Counted from the first letter of the stretch, positions 34,344 through 43,737 are shown. The stretch is 64,000 nt of DNA from Desulfonatronovibrio magnus (GCF_000934755.1 NZ_JYNP01000015.1:62001-126000), one strand, 5' to 3'. The notes: generated by a model from the letters alone, not told the origin. Translations and numbers: made by a program.

Positions 34344-35396
34344 ATGAAAAATAAAAAATCCAAAAAACCGGGCAAACTCCGTTCGTGGTGGGAGCATAAA
34401 GTGCTGTATGATTCCAAGGACTGGATGCAGATCGAGGTGACATCGCGGTGCAACGCATTATGCTCTTATTGTCCGCGAACTGTATATCATAAACAATGGA
34501 AAGACCGCTCCATGCCAATGGAAACTTTTAAGGCGCTGCTGCCTGCTCTTCAAAAGACTGACTTAGCCTATCTTCAGGGTTGGGGTGAACCGCTTTTACA
34601 TAAGGATTTCCCTGAAATGGTCAGACTGGCTAAGGAAGCCGGTTGTACAGTGGGAGTTACAACTAATGGCATCCTCCTCAGAGAGAGCTTGTTAGAAAAG
34701 CTGATTGAATCAGGTCTTGATATTCTTGCCTTCTCTCTCGCAGGAACTACAGCCGCAACTAATGATCCGGTTAGAGCTGGAGCTCCGTTTGAAAAGGTCA
34801 TGGAAAAACTTGATCTCGCTAAGCGGATTAAGGAAAAAGGAGAACACACAAGGCCAGTTGTGCATATTGCTTACATGCTGTTGCGCTCTGGCCTGGATGA
34901 TCTGGAAAAACTGCCGGAACTAATGCATTCCAAAGGCGTTGACCAGGCAGTAGTCAGCGTGCTGGATTTTGAGCCTGGAGTAGAATTGTCATCCGAAGTT
35001 CTATCCCCAGAAAACGAAAATGAAATCAGAGAGTTGGAGTCCATATTCAGCAGACTGAAGGAGCAGGCAAAAGAAAAGGGACAGACCATTCATACTCCGG
35101 TTTTTTCATCCTCAGTCCAGGACGGACTTGTCTGCTCGGAAAACGTTGAACACGCCCTTTTCGTATCTGCCCAAGGAGATGTCTCACCCTGCGTTTACGC
35201 CAATGTCCCCGTGGACAAAGCTGATTTTGCACGCCAGGGTCAACCTGAGCCCTACTCCAGAAACGTATTTGGAAATATCAACAATGAGCTTCTTCCGGTT
35301 ATCTGGAGGTGCAAGGGTTACACAAGTTTTCGCGAAGGACTGAAGCTGGGAAGACCGGCTAGGATCTGTCAGAACTGTCCCAAAAGAAGGAGTTAG
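34344..35396 (+). CDS. radical SAM protein with SPASM-like C-terminus
   Basis: A 350-residue enzyme. CNALCSYC at residues 36-43 is the CxxxCxxC site for the SAM-binding [4Fe-4S] cluster; YLQGWGEPLLH is the GGE-type SAM motif and GVTTNGILL a further strand of the barrel. The C-terminal region has cysteines in VCSENVEHALFV, DVSPCVYANVP and a closing ICQNCPK (342-345), the pattern of SPASM-type auxiliary clusters found in peptide- and protein-modifying radical SAM enzymes. No obvious small precursor peptide is adjacent. It is framed by three paralogous genes of an unknown family, which are possible substrates or partners (inference). Confidence 0.88.
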   Translation: MKNKKSKKPGKLRSWWEHKVLYDSKDWMQIEVTSRCNALCSYCPRTVYHKQWKDRSMPMETFKALLPALQKTDLAYLQGWGEPLLHKDFPEMVRLAKEAGCTVGVTTNGILLRESLLEKLIESGLDILAFSLAGTTAATNDPVRAGAPFEKVMEKLDLAKRIKEKGEHTRPVVHIAYMLLRSGLDDLEKLPELMHSKGVDQAVVSVLDFEPGVELSSEVLSPENENEIRELESIFSRLKEQAKEKGQTIHTPVFSSSVQDGLVCSENVEHALFVSAQGDVSPCVYANVPVDKADFARQGQPEPYSRNVFGNINNELLPVIWRCKGYTSFREGLKLGRPARICQNCPKRRS

Positions 35397-35439
35397 TAAC
35401 TTAACGACTCAATCTTGTAAAAAATACAAGAAAATTTTA

Positions 35440-35660
35440 ACCGCAAAAACGCTAAAGACTAGAATTTAAAGACAATAAAGAAAATATATTTTTGAAAACC
35501 GGGCATCGGTTTTTAAAAAGGCAGCCTTTTCATTTGCCGTCCCCCGGCAAATGAAAAAACTTCTTTCTTCCTTTGCGCCCTTTGCGTCTTGAGTGAGTCT
35601 TCGAACGGGCGGTTAAAAATATCTTTTTTGGGTTGTGGGTACAGCCAGCATTAGAGCTGC
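35440..35660. repeat. dispersed repeat family B, second long copy
   Basis: About 200 bases nearly matching 4480-4740 in the same orientation, including ATATATTTTTGAAAACCGGG, the CATTTGCCG...CGGCAAATG palindrome, CCTTTGCGCCCTTTGCGTCT, TTCGAACGGGCGGTTAAA and a GGGTTG(T/C) tail. It lies between the convergent radical SAM gene and paralog 3, so it may serve as a shared transcript end. Confidence 0.85.
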
Positions 35661-35692
35661 AACACCGGCAGAATAGAACTGGCCTTTGCAGG

Positions 35693-36292
35693 TTATCCGA
35701 AAACTCTTTTGATTTCCTCTTTTCGCATTTCCTTAAGGGCCAACTGCATTGAAAGGGACATTTCCCTTGCTACTGAGCCTGGATGATGGATTTTCAAAAT
35801 ACTGTCCTGAATATCCTGTTCAGTCTTTTCAAGTTTAAGCAGATAATTTCTGTATTGACCACGATTTTTATATACATTCCTCAAAAGACTTTCATAGTCA
35901 GTGCCGGAACTTTTCAAAAGCTTTTTATAATGACTTTTAATTAGCTCCACTTCTGCTTTCTGGCGAGTGATGAATAGTTTCATGTTGGGGGTGGTGCTGT
36001 CTTCCCCCACCTCTAAGGAATGTAGATAATCATGGCTCGGGAGGTTGGAACGAAGTTCATTGTATGCTGATCCAAGAGCCAGCAGCTTTGACTTCATTAC
36101 TCCCTGAGTGAAAATGCTGATATCCTGTTTATACTCCTTGAGCTTTACAGCATGATAAATTAGAAGCAAAGGCATGATAATGCGCCAAATGGTCAGTGCC
36201 GGCTTTTCCACAACCTTCACTGCAAGCTCTGAAGCAAATTTGCGTTCATAATCCAGGATGATCTGTTGATTTTTTTGAAAACTTTCAGACAT
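35693..36292 (-). CDS. unknown-family protein, paralog 3 of three around a radical SAM gene
   Basis: A 199-residue protein with the same layout as the two paralogs: YERKFASELAVKVVEKPALT, hydrophobic IWRIIMPLLLIYHAVKL, KEYKQDISIFTQGVMKSKLL, ALGSAYNEL, then KSHYKKLLKSSGTDYESLLR, NVYKNRGQYRNYLLKLEKTE and a basic, helical C-terminus. The block NVYK/NAYK-x-x-G-x-YR is almost identical in paralogs 2 and 3. No catalytic motif is visible. It is convergent with the radical SAM gene across a family B repeat. A real, unassigned family. Confidence 0.8.
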   Translation of the reverse strand: MSESFQKNQQIILDYERKFASELAVKVVEKPALTIWRIIMPLLLIYHAVKLKEYKQDISIFTQGVMKSKLLALGSAYNELRSNLPSHDYLHSLEVGEDSTTPNMKLFITRQKAEVELIKSHYKKLLKSSGTDYESLLRNVYKNRGQYRNYLLKLEKTEQDIQDSILKIHHPGSVAREMSLSMQLALKEMRKEEIKRVFG

Positions 36293-36680
36293 GGTAATAT
36301 ATTAAACCTTCCGCCTTCAGCATTATAAGTCCATTTTTATCTCTAACTTAACTTTGCCTGAGTAAAACTTTAAGCGTGTCAACAAAATGGATGGTGTTTA
36401 TCTTATTAACTAATGTTGGCTTAGCCCGCAACCGAAAAAAACGATGGTTTTCCTTTGTTCCCCCTACTATAACTATACCGGCATCCGAGGTCTGTTGATT
36501 TTGAGGTGAGCGGGAATGATCAAATATGTATATCCATTTTCAAAATGTACCGGACTTCGAAACCCTTCCCCCATTCAGTTTTCCTTGTCCATCCGCATAA
36601 ATTGTGGCAGTTAATATCCAGTTAATCGAATCCGCCGGGTTTTGAACTCCATTTTCTATATTATCAAAGGAGCCTCCGCC
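36293..36680. other. gene-free region upstream of the AAA/nuclease gene
   Basis: About 390 bases with no supported gene and no match to the repeat families noted here. The composition changes from AT-rich to balanced toward 36600, close to the GC-rich gene that follows, which would be consistent with an insertion boundary in this stretch. Confidence 0.4.
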
Positions 36681-38252
36681 ATGTTACACCTGCCCGTGGG
36701 CATAAATACCTTCTCCTCCATCCGCACAGGCGGTTACGTCTATGTGGACAAGACCGAACACGTCCATCGTTTGGTCCTCAAACAGGGCCGCTACTTTCTT
36801 TCCCGCCCCCGGCGCTTCGGCAAGAGCCTTTTCCTGGACACGCTCAAGGAACTGTTCGAGGGCAACGAAAAACTTTTTCAAGGACTGTACATCCACGACA
36901 AATGGGACTGGGACGCAGTTCACCCGGTAATCAAGCTTGATTTTGGAGAAGGCCGGCTGCGGGGCATGGACTCACTTCAGGAAAAAATCGACGAGCTCTT
37001 GATTGTTAATCAGCAGCGCCTTGGCGTAGAGCTGCAGTTTAAGAGCAATTCCGGCCGCTTTGCCGAACTGATCCGCCTGACCCATGAGCAAACCGGCAGG
37101 CGGGCCGTGGTGCTCATCGACGAGTACGACAAGCCCATTCTGGACAATCTGGAGCATCCGGACACGGCCCGGGAGATGCGCGAAGAATTGCAGGATCTGT
37201 ATTCTGCGCTCAAGCCCCAGGATGGGCACATCCAGTGCATCTTCATGACCGGGGTGAGCAAGTTTTCCAAGGTCAGCCTGTTCAGCGACTTGAACAACCT
37301 GGAAGATCTGACCATTGACTCCCGCTTCGCCACCATCTGCGGTTACACCCAGCAGGAGCTGGAGACCTGCTTTGCCGATCACTTGTCAGATGTGGATCTT
37401 GAACACTTCCGCCAGTGGTACAACGGCTATCAATGGCTGGGCGAGCCGGTCTACAATCCCTTTGACGTGCTGTTGTTTCTGCAGAAGGGCAAGGCCTATC
37501 GCAACTACTGGTTCGAGACCGGCAGCCCAAGCTTTCTAATCAGGCTGTTCCAGCAAAAGCGCTACTTTCTGCCGAATCTGGAAGGCATCGAGGTAGGCGA
37601 GGAGATCCTTAATTCCTTTGACGTGGACACCCTGACCCCGGAAACCCTGCTCTTCCAGGCCGGGTATCTGACCATCGCGGAGAACCTGGAACGATATGGG
37701 GAGCAGCGATACGTGCTCCGCGTGCCCAACAGGGAAGTACGTCTGGCTCTGAACAATTCCCTGATCAGCGGATATACCCAGTTGGCCGCAGAAAAATTCT
37801 ACATCAAGGATCATGTCCGCCAGGCTCTGCTCGACGCAGACCTTCCTGCCCTTCGTGACATCATCCACCGCCTTTTCGCGGCGATTCCTTACCGCAACTT
37901 TACCAACACGGACCTGTTGGACTGCGAGGGCTGGTATGCATCGGTGCTGTATGCCTTTTTCGCCTCACTGGATGCGCGGATCATCCCTGAGGATGTAACC
38001 AACAAGGGCCAGGCCGATCTGACCGTTATCCTGGAGAACAGGATCTTTGTGATGGAGATCAAGCTGGTCCAGGCCGCGGAAATCAAAGGCAATCCGGCCC
38101 TGGAGCAGATCCGGGTCAAGGGCTACAGCGAGAAGTACAAGGGCCGGGCCGGGATGTCCTTGCACGAGTTGGGGATGATTTTCAGCAAGGCCGAACGTAA
38201 CCTGATCGCGCTGGATGGGCGGGAAGTACAAGGAACCGGGGAGGCTGGTTGA
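36681..38252 (+). CDS. AAA-ATPase-like/PD-(D/E)XK nuclease-like family protein, probably acquired
   Basis: A 523-residue protein of the large 'AAA-ATPase_like plus PD-(D/E)XK' family. N-terminal LPVGINTFSSIRTGGYVYVD is its signature; SRPRRFGKSLFLDTL holds a Walker A (about residues 42-55) and AVVLIDEYDKPILD a Walker B; the C-terminal region QADLTVILENRIFVMEIKLV has the D...ExK arrangement of a nuclease-like fold. AAAGGAG precedes the ATG at 36681, better than an upstream ATG at 36642. Its GC content is clearly higher than that of its neighbours and codon choice favours C/G third positions, pointing to recent transfer. Biological role not established. Confidence 0.9.
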   Translation: MLHLPVGINTFSSIRTGGYVYVDKTEHVHRLVLKQGRYFLSRPRRFGKSLFLDTLKELFEGNEKLFQGLYIHDKWDWDAVHPVIKLDFGEGRLRGMDSLQEKIDELLIVNQQRLGVELQFKSNSGRFAELIRLTHEQTGRRAVVLIDEYDKPILDNLEHPDTAREMREELQDLYSALKPQDGHIQCIFMTGVSKFSKVSLFSDLNNLEDLTIDSRFATICGYTQQELETCFADHLSDVDLEHFRQWYNGYQWLGEPVYNPFDVLLFLQKGKAYRNYWFETGSPSFLIRLFQQKRYFLPNLEGIEVGEEILNSFDVDTLTPETLLFQAGYLTIAENLERYGEQRYVLRVPNREVRLALNNSLISGYTQLAAEKFYIKDHVRQALLDADLPALRDIIHRLFAAIPYRNFTNTDLLDCEGWYASVLYAFFASLDARIIPEDVTNKGQADLTVILENRIFVMEIKLVQAAEIKGNPALEQIRVKGYSEKYKGRAGMSLHELGMIFSKAERNLIALDGREVQGTGEAG

Positions 38253-38330
38253 GAAGGCCGGGGAGGTAAGGGGTGTCTTGAAAATGGATGGATCAATCCA
38301 CTTCTAAATCCTTCAGTCTCAATTGTCGAG

Positions 38331-39212
38331 CTATGATGTAATCCGCTGCCAGAGCTTAGAAAGCCTGCCGCGTTTCTGGCGGATCCAGGTGGTTTCCACA
38401 TATGGCAGAAAGGCCTGTGCCTTCCACTTCTTTTTAAAAAAAGCAATGGCCGGATTTACGCTTAGCCCCAGATTCATTCGCCTGTGCCCCCGCTTTGCTC
38501 CTTCTGCCAGCAGTTCATGTAACAGCAGATCAGCTGTACCGGGTGGCGCTGCATCCGGGTCGCGAAAAGAAAACATATAAAAGGCTGTTTCCAGTCCTGT
38601 AAAATCTCCAATGGAAAAACCGGCCAGCTTTTTGTCAGCGGTCCAGGCTGATACCACCAGCGATCCTGGACATTCTTCAGTGTATCTTTCTAAATTTCGA
38701 AAAATCAGCCTTGTGCCTGAGTCTAAAATTCTGTGCTTAAGATATAACTGAACAAGATTAATATGATCTTTTTCCAGATTCGAAGCCTGGCGTATGCTCA
38801 CCTCGCGGGCTGCTCTTCGAATCATATTACGCACCTTTTGAGGCAATGTACCACAGGGAAAGGACAGGGTCAGGAACTCATCCTGCATTGATGCTGCCTC
38901 TGATTGTTCTGCGTTTTCCAAAACCCAGCCGTCGGGTACAACATCCCGGCCGAGTCTGCAGGCGGCCAACAGAGTAATTTTGTCAGCTCTGGTGCTTTTC
39001 ATGGCCATGGTCAGGGAATCCTGAACCGCCTGGTGATTAAGGGGATCTTGCAAAGGGTAGCCGATTAGTATGAGGTTGTCTGCTGCTTCATAAGCCAGGC
39101 AGGATTTAAAGCGGACAGGGACAGCCTGGGTCGTTGAGCGCACATAGCAGGTCAGTTGTTCGGGTACGACTGCCCATGCCGAAGCCTGGCTATGCTTGTC
39201 CGGTACCATCAT
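38331..39212 (-). CDS. GNAT-like acyltransferase-fold protein
   Basis: A 293-residue protein similar in its whole length to the first 300 residues of the upstream neighbour. Shared marks are the central segment (TRLIFRNLERYTEECPGSLV, VSAWTADKKLAGFSIGDF) and the C-terminal MNLGLSVNPAIAFFKKKW, the NxGI..FK.KW type of motif found in FemAB/GNAT-like proteins. It probably transfers an acyl or aminoacyl group, substrate unknown. The start overlaps the previous stop by one base (TGATG), so both proteins are made together. The convergent AAA/nuclease-like gene ends 78 bases away. Confidence 0.75.
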   Translation of the reverse strand: MMVPDKHSQASAWAVVPEQLTCYVRSTTQAVPVRFKSCLAYEAADNLILIGYPLQDPLNHQAVQDSLTMAMKSTRADKITLLAACRLGRDVVPDGWVLENAEQSEAASMQDEFLTLSFPCGTLPQKVRNMIRRAAREVSIRQASNLEKDHINLVQLYLKHRILDSGTRLIFRNLERYTEECPGSLVVSAWTADKKLAGFSIGDFTGLETAFYMFSFRDPDAAPPGTADLLLHELLAEGAKRGHRRMNLGLSVNPAIAFFKKKWKAQAFLPYVETTWIRQKRGRLSKLWQRITS

Positions 39213-40948
39213 CAGACCTTTTTAAGCTTGGTGACTTTAAATCCAGCCTGCGACAGCATACCCTGCAGATTAAACATGTGTGCAGACCCTACAAAAACAG
39301 CGCACCTGCCATTTCTGATATGTGGAAGCATCCGCTCTAAGAACACCTTATCCCTCCGATCAATGACTGTGTCTGTCCTGGAAGGAAATTCAACACTGGT
39401 TCCCATCATGGCATCCAGGTCGCCTTTGAGATAGGCTTTCATATTTTTGTTGATATATTTTTTCCAGTGCCCGCATTGCCGGAAAAAATCAGTAATTCTT
39501 TCTACTGGAATGCTTTCTAAGGTTTCAAGCTGTTCTTTGATAGTTTCCATACTAAGTACTTCCTTGCCCATTTCGTGAGCCACATGCCAGGCCTCGAGAT
39601 CAACTGACTGTTTCCAGTCATGGCGGCGCAAAAAATGGGTCCACAGGGAAAAAAAGGCAAACCAGTGTCTGGTATCTGCGAGATAATAGCCAGCATCAGC
39701 AGGGTTCGGGTCTTCCGTGCCCAGCATTCTGGCCCAGAAACCCCGGGGGCCGCAGACCACCCGGTCCAGTTTTTTTATTTCATCAGGAGTCATAAATTTA
39801 ATTAATCGAGGAGAATCCTGGTCAGGGGACTTTCCTGTCTGGGCTACCCCGTCCAGACTGTCCTGGTCTAATGGCCCTTCAAAAATTACAGTATCAACCT
39901 TTTCAAAAAGTCTGCTTAACGAAGAAGCAAAGCTATAGCAAAAGAAATGAGCTGTTCCGCCAATCCATGATTTTCGTCCGTCCTTTTCCAGTTCCCAGAC
40001 AAGTGTAAAAGGGCGCTGAGGAGGCAGTGAATCCCAGAATTGCTCCCTGGTCATGCTCACATGCGGCATCTGGGCCACGCTGCGCATCATGTCGCTTAAA
40101 TCATCAGTAAAATTTGCTGGCTCAGTCCATTCTGCCATCTCATAGGAAAGGTCAGGCTGGCCTCCCCACTTGGTTTTAAACCTGGTTATTCCCTCATTAA
40201 CTCCAAGCCCAAGATGAATATACTTTTTATTATATTCAGCACTAAGCTTGATCATTTCTCCAAAAAGCATGTCAGAAGCATAAGGAAGATAGTATTCTTT
40301 GGAATGCGCCCCCAAAAGGTAACTTACAAAATCTTTAGGGCCAGTATCGAGAAGCAGGCAGGCAGAAAGATTGCCCTGCTGGTCCCAGGCGTTGAGGAGC
40401 ATTAGGCTGGGACATTTTGCAAGCACATCTTCAGTTCGTGCATAAAGCTCACGAACATTGGGTTTAAGCGGAACCCGGCCAGTAAATTCAGCCCATAAAC
40501 GACGATGAGCAGAAGTAAACTCTTTGCCTGTTTCAAAGGTCAGCTGTGCAGCACCTTTTTCACAAAGCCTTGAAAGCTTGGAGGGGACAGATTCACCAAC
40601 AGTCAGAGTATAAAATTGATCCTTATCAACAAGGAATTCCTGGATTCTTTCCGGCAGGCTGGGACAAATGGCCCAGCAAGCCTGGGCTTTTGCCTTGCGC
40701 CTGGCTTTGATCAAAGCCTTGTCAAATTCATCAGGGCAGTATGAACTTTCAGGGTCTTGAATGGGATATCCGACAGCGAGAAGCCAGTCTTCAGCATGAA
40801 AAAAAAGGTACGGACCTTCGAGGAAGGGTTGGCCTCCAGACATTGCAGCCATAAACCTCACTGAATGTTCAGGAACTCTGGCCTTTTCCAGAATCATTTC
40901 AAAATCTTTATCATTCAAGGGCAGGTAATCTTTCATGTTTTTCTCCAA
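39212..40948 (-). CDS. fusion of GNAT-like domain and TraB/GumN-family domain
   Basis: A 578-residue two-domain protein. Residues 1-310 form a GNAT-like domain homologous to the next gene (LNAWDQQGNLSACLLLDTG, IHLGLGVNEGITRFKTKWGG). From about residue 335 a TraB/GumN (TraB/PrgY/Tiki superfamily) domain follows: WELEKDGRKSWIGGTAHFF with the first GxxH, VDTVIFEGPLDQ with a conserved glutamate, and CAVFVGSAHMFNLQGMLSQA with the second GxxH. This superfamily includes putative metal-dependent proteases. No signal peptide or membrane helix is visible, so it should act in the cytoplasm. Combined function unknown. Confidence 0.82.
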   Translation of the reverse strand: MEKNMKDYLPLNDKDFEMILEKARVPEHSVRFMAAMSGGQPFLEGPYLFFHAEDWLLAVGYPIQDPESSYCPDEFDKALIKARRKAKAQACWAICPSLPERIQEFLVDKDQFYTLTVGESVPSKLSRLCEKGAAQLTFETGKEFTSAHRRLWAEFTGRVPLKPNVRELYARTEDVLAKCPSLMLLNAWDQQGNLSACLLLDTGPKDFVSYLLGAHSKEYYLPYASDMLFGEMIKLSAEYNKKYIHLGLGVNEGITRFKTKWGGQPDLSYEMAEWTEPANFTDDLSDMMRSVAQMPHVSMTREQFWDSLPPQRPFTLVWELEKDGRKSWIGGTAHFFCYSFASSLSRLFEKVDTVIFEGPLDQDSLDGVAQTGKSPDQDSPRLIKFMTPDEIKKLDRVVCGPRGFWARMLGTEDPNPADAGYYLADTRHWFAFFSLWTHFLRRHDWKQSVDLEAWHVAHEMGKEVLSMETIKEQLETLESIPVERITDFFRQCGHWKKYINKNMKAYLKGDLDAMMGTSVEFPSRTDTVIDRRDKVFLERMLPHIRNGRCAVFVGSAHMFNLQGMLSQAGFKVTKLKKV

Positions 40949-41089
40949 AACGATTTTAAGCCAATTGTCTGAAGTTTAGAAGTTACTTGCAAGCGATTAA
41001 TTGTAAAAATATGAAAATCAGCGACAAATGTAAACTTTTATTTGCAATGGTGCAAACTCGGAGCTACACTTCATGGGAAGGAGGCTGCA

Positions 41090-43675
41090 GTGCAGGAATA
41101 CAAAAACACGTCGTCAACCACTGAATTAAGGAGTGAGAGCAGAAATTCTAAATTTTTCAAGCTGTCCATGGGGTTTCGTTCGCGCTTTCTCGTTGGTACA
41201 GGCCTGATACTGCTTCTGGTCTGTTTTGTAAGCGCGTTTGTAATTTACTACAGAGAAAAGAGCCTGCTTGAAGATTCTGCCTACTCCAAAACTGAATTGG
41301 TCATGGCTTCCATTGAAGCCAGCAGGATGTATATCAGGGATGAGCTCAGGCCCAAAATGATTGAAAGATTTGGAGAAGACTTTTTCATGCTTGAGGCCAT
41401 GTCTACGTCTTATGTGGGCAGGGCTGTCATGGACAATCTGAAGCGCAACCTTCCTGAACACAGCTATCGCCGTGTTTCCATCAATGCCCGCAATCCAGAT
41501 TCAGAAGCAAATGCCATGGAAAGGGGCATGCTGGCATACTTTCAGGATAATCAGAATCAGAAAAACTGGCAGGGTCTGCTGGAAAACAAGGGGGATGCCT
41601 TTTACATGCGCTTTAAGCCAGTATACTTTGAACATTCCTGCATGAGTTGCCATGGAAGCCCGGAAGACGCTCCTGCAGAACTTTTAAGCCTTTATGGAAC
41701 TGAAAGAGGATTTGGACATTATCCAGGGGAACTGGCAGGAGTCATCGCTGTAGGCATACCCGTGCAGAGTGCGCTGGCAGCCATACAGGAAAAGGCAACC
41801 TCAGTCTTTCTTGTAGTTTTTTTTGGTGTATCTCTTTTTTATCTGACTCTCATTGTTTATTTCAACTGGACAGTTGTCAGTAATATACGTGGAGTACTTA
41901 ATATTTTTAGAGAAGAGGTTGATGATGACAGCCTGCCTGAAATTTTTGATGACCAGGACTCAAATGATGAGATTGAAGTTCTATCCGCCGCTGCCCAGTC
42001 CATGGCCTCTCACCTTAAGCACACCCGTGAAGAATTAAAAAAGTATGCACAGAATTTGGAACTTAAAGTAGAGGACAGGACGAGTGCTTTGAAGAAATCT
42101 GAAGAGCTACTCAAAGAGAAGGTGATCATAAGAAATAAGGAATTGTATACATTAAACAGTATTGCTGAGTTGACCACTCAGGCTAGAGGACTTGCTGACA
42201 TCTGGCCTGGCGCACTGGGTCAGATCTTGAAAATGATGCCGGCCAGGGGGGTTGGTATTTACCTTCTTGATGAATCTACTGGAAACCTGCGGCTGAAGTT
42301 TCAACAGCAAGCCCAGGACTTGCCTGTGCATGTTCAATGCTTACAGCCTGACAGAGAATTGAAGTCCATTGACTTAAGCTCCGCCAGCAGCAACATGAAA
42401 AAATCAGTCTGTAGCGCTCTGAAAGGAAACATGCACAGCTTCAAAGCTGCCGGGTATGGTCACTGCTTGAATGTTCCTCTCTATTGCAGAGGCAAGGTTC
42501 TGGGAATTATGAGTTTTGTTCGAGTGAATTATGCGGAAATATTACCTGAGCAAAAAGAATTGCTACTGTCCATTGGCCGGCAAATGGGCATTGCCGTGGA
42601 AAGTCTCAATGGACTGCAGAAACTTATCCAAAGCAAAGAACTGTTGCAGTCGGTTTTTGACGGCATTACTGACCTGGTCATACTCATGGATAAAAACTTC
42701 CGCATCAAAATGGTTAATAAAGGATATATTGACAAGTTTAAGGTTGAGCCGGAAGACGTTTACGATATACCGTGCTATGAGGCACACTCCGGACTCAAGA
42801 CCGCCTGCCCGCATTGTGGCTTGAACAAGGTTGTCCAGACTAAAGAACCTTATGTCAGCGAGTCACGATGCGGAACAGGAGAAATATATCTCGTGCACTT
42901 CTATCCTGTCTTAGACGAGAACGGCGAGTTGGAAAGTATAATTCGCTATGCAAGAGATATCACAGACCAGAAAAAAGTAGAAAGCAGGATTCAACATACT
43001 GAAAAACTTGTGGCTATGGGTCAGCTGGCTGCAGGAGTTGCTCATGAGATAAACAACCCTCTCGGCATTATATTGTGCTATATTGATCTGCTCAAAAGAC
43101 AGCTTGCAGACTTCCCTCAGGGACTTAAAGATCTGAACATAATTGAAAAACAAACTCTTAACTGCAAACAAATAGTTACAGACCTGCTGCAGTTTTCCAG
43201 AGGCCAGGAAAGCACCAAGGCATTTGCATCAATAAATCATACCATTGAGGACGTTATTCAGATGTTCAGGCATCAGTTCAAGAAGCAGAAAATTGATGTA
43301 TCGCTTAATCTTGAGCCAGATATGCCCCATGTAAATTTTGACGAAAATAAAATCAAGCAGGTTTTTGTAAACCTTGTTATGAATGCATGTCAGGCAATCC
43401 AGAAAAATGGGACTATATCCATCCATTCCAGGTTTGAAAATGAATCATCTCAAGTGAGATTGACCGTTCGTGACAGCGGTCAGGGGATGGACCCTGAGAT
43501 CAGAAAAAAGATTTTTGATCCATTTTTCAGTACCAAAAAGACAGGGGAGAGCACAGGTCTGGGTTTATCTGTAAGCTATGGCATCATTCAGGATCATGGT
43601 GGGGAAATATATGTCAGCAGTCAACCATCTGAGTGGACTGAGTTTACAATAATCATGCCTGTTGCCGGTAATTAA
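41090..43675 (+). CDS. membrane histidine kinase with periplasmic heme-c (DUF3365/Tll0287-like) sensor domain
   Basis: An 861-residue kinase from GTG at 41090, which has AAGGAGG at ideal distance; an in-frame ATG at 41042 lacks one. Membrane helix at about 30-53; periplasmic domain with the heme motif CMSCHGSPEDAP (about 184-195) and FGHYPGELAGVIAVGIPV, the DUF3365 pattern; second helix near 237-262; HAMP; coiled coil; GAF-like domain (about 350-500); PAS domain with an extra CPHCG site (about 535-650); HisKA with VAHEINNPLG and HATPase with DSGQGMDPEIRKKIFDPFFS. It likely senses redox state or a gas and phosphorylates the NtrC-type regulator encoded 62 bases downstream. Confidence 0.92.
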   Translation: MQEYKNTSSTTELRSESRNSKFFKLSMGFRSRFLVGTGLILLLVCFVSAFVIYYREKSLLEDSAYSKTELVMASIEASRMYIRDELRPKMIERFGEDFFMLEAMSTSYVGRAVMDNLKRNLPEHSYRRVSINARNPDSEANAMERGMLAYFQDNQNQKNWQGLLENKGDAFYMRFKPVYFEHSCMSCHGSPEDAPAELLSLYGTERGFGHYPGELAGVIAVGIPVQSALAAIQEKATSVFLVVFFGVSLFYLTLIVYFNWTVVSNIRGVLNIFREEVDDDSLPEIFDDQDSNDEIEVLSAAAQSMASHLKHTREELKKYAQNLELKVEDRTSALKKSEELLKEKVIIRNKELYTLNSIAELTTQARGLADIWPGALGQILKMMPARGVGIYLLDESTGNLRLKFQQQAQDLPVHVQCLQPDRELKSIDLSSASSNMKKSVCSALKGNMHSFKAAGYGHCLNVPLYCRGKVLGIMSFVRVNYAEILPEQKELLLSIGRQMGIAVESLNGLQKLIQSKELLQSVFDGITDLVILMDKNFRIKMVNKGYIDKFKVEPEDVYDIPCYEAHSGLKTACPHCGLNKVVQTKEPYVSESRCGTGEIYLVHFYPVLDENGELESIIRYARDITDQKKVESRIQHTEKLVAMGQLAAGVAHEINNPLGIILCYIDLLKRQLADFPQGLKDLNIIEKQTLNCKQIVTDLLQFSRGQESTKAFASINHTIEDVIQMFRHQFKKQKIDVSLNLEPDMPHVNFDENKIKQVFVNLVMNACQAIQKNGTISIHSRFENESSQVRLTVRDSGQGMDPEIRKKIFDPFFSTKKTGESTGLGLSVSYGIIQDHGGEIYVSSQPSEWTEFTIIMPVAGN

Positions 43676-43737
43676 CAGATTCATTCAGACAGGCTGCAGC
43701 AAGGTTAACACACAGCGCTAACCCGACGGTAATTAAT

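Noticed and set aside
34344-35396. Radical SAM gene as part of a ribosomally made peptide cluster
   Set aside because: No short precursor-like gene or peptidase/exporter was found next to it; the neighbours are 200-residue helical proteins.
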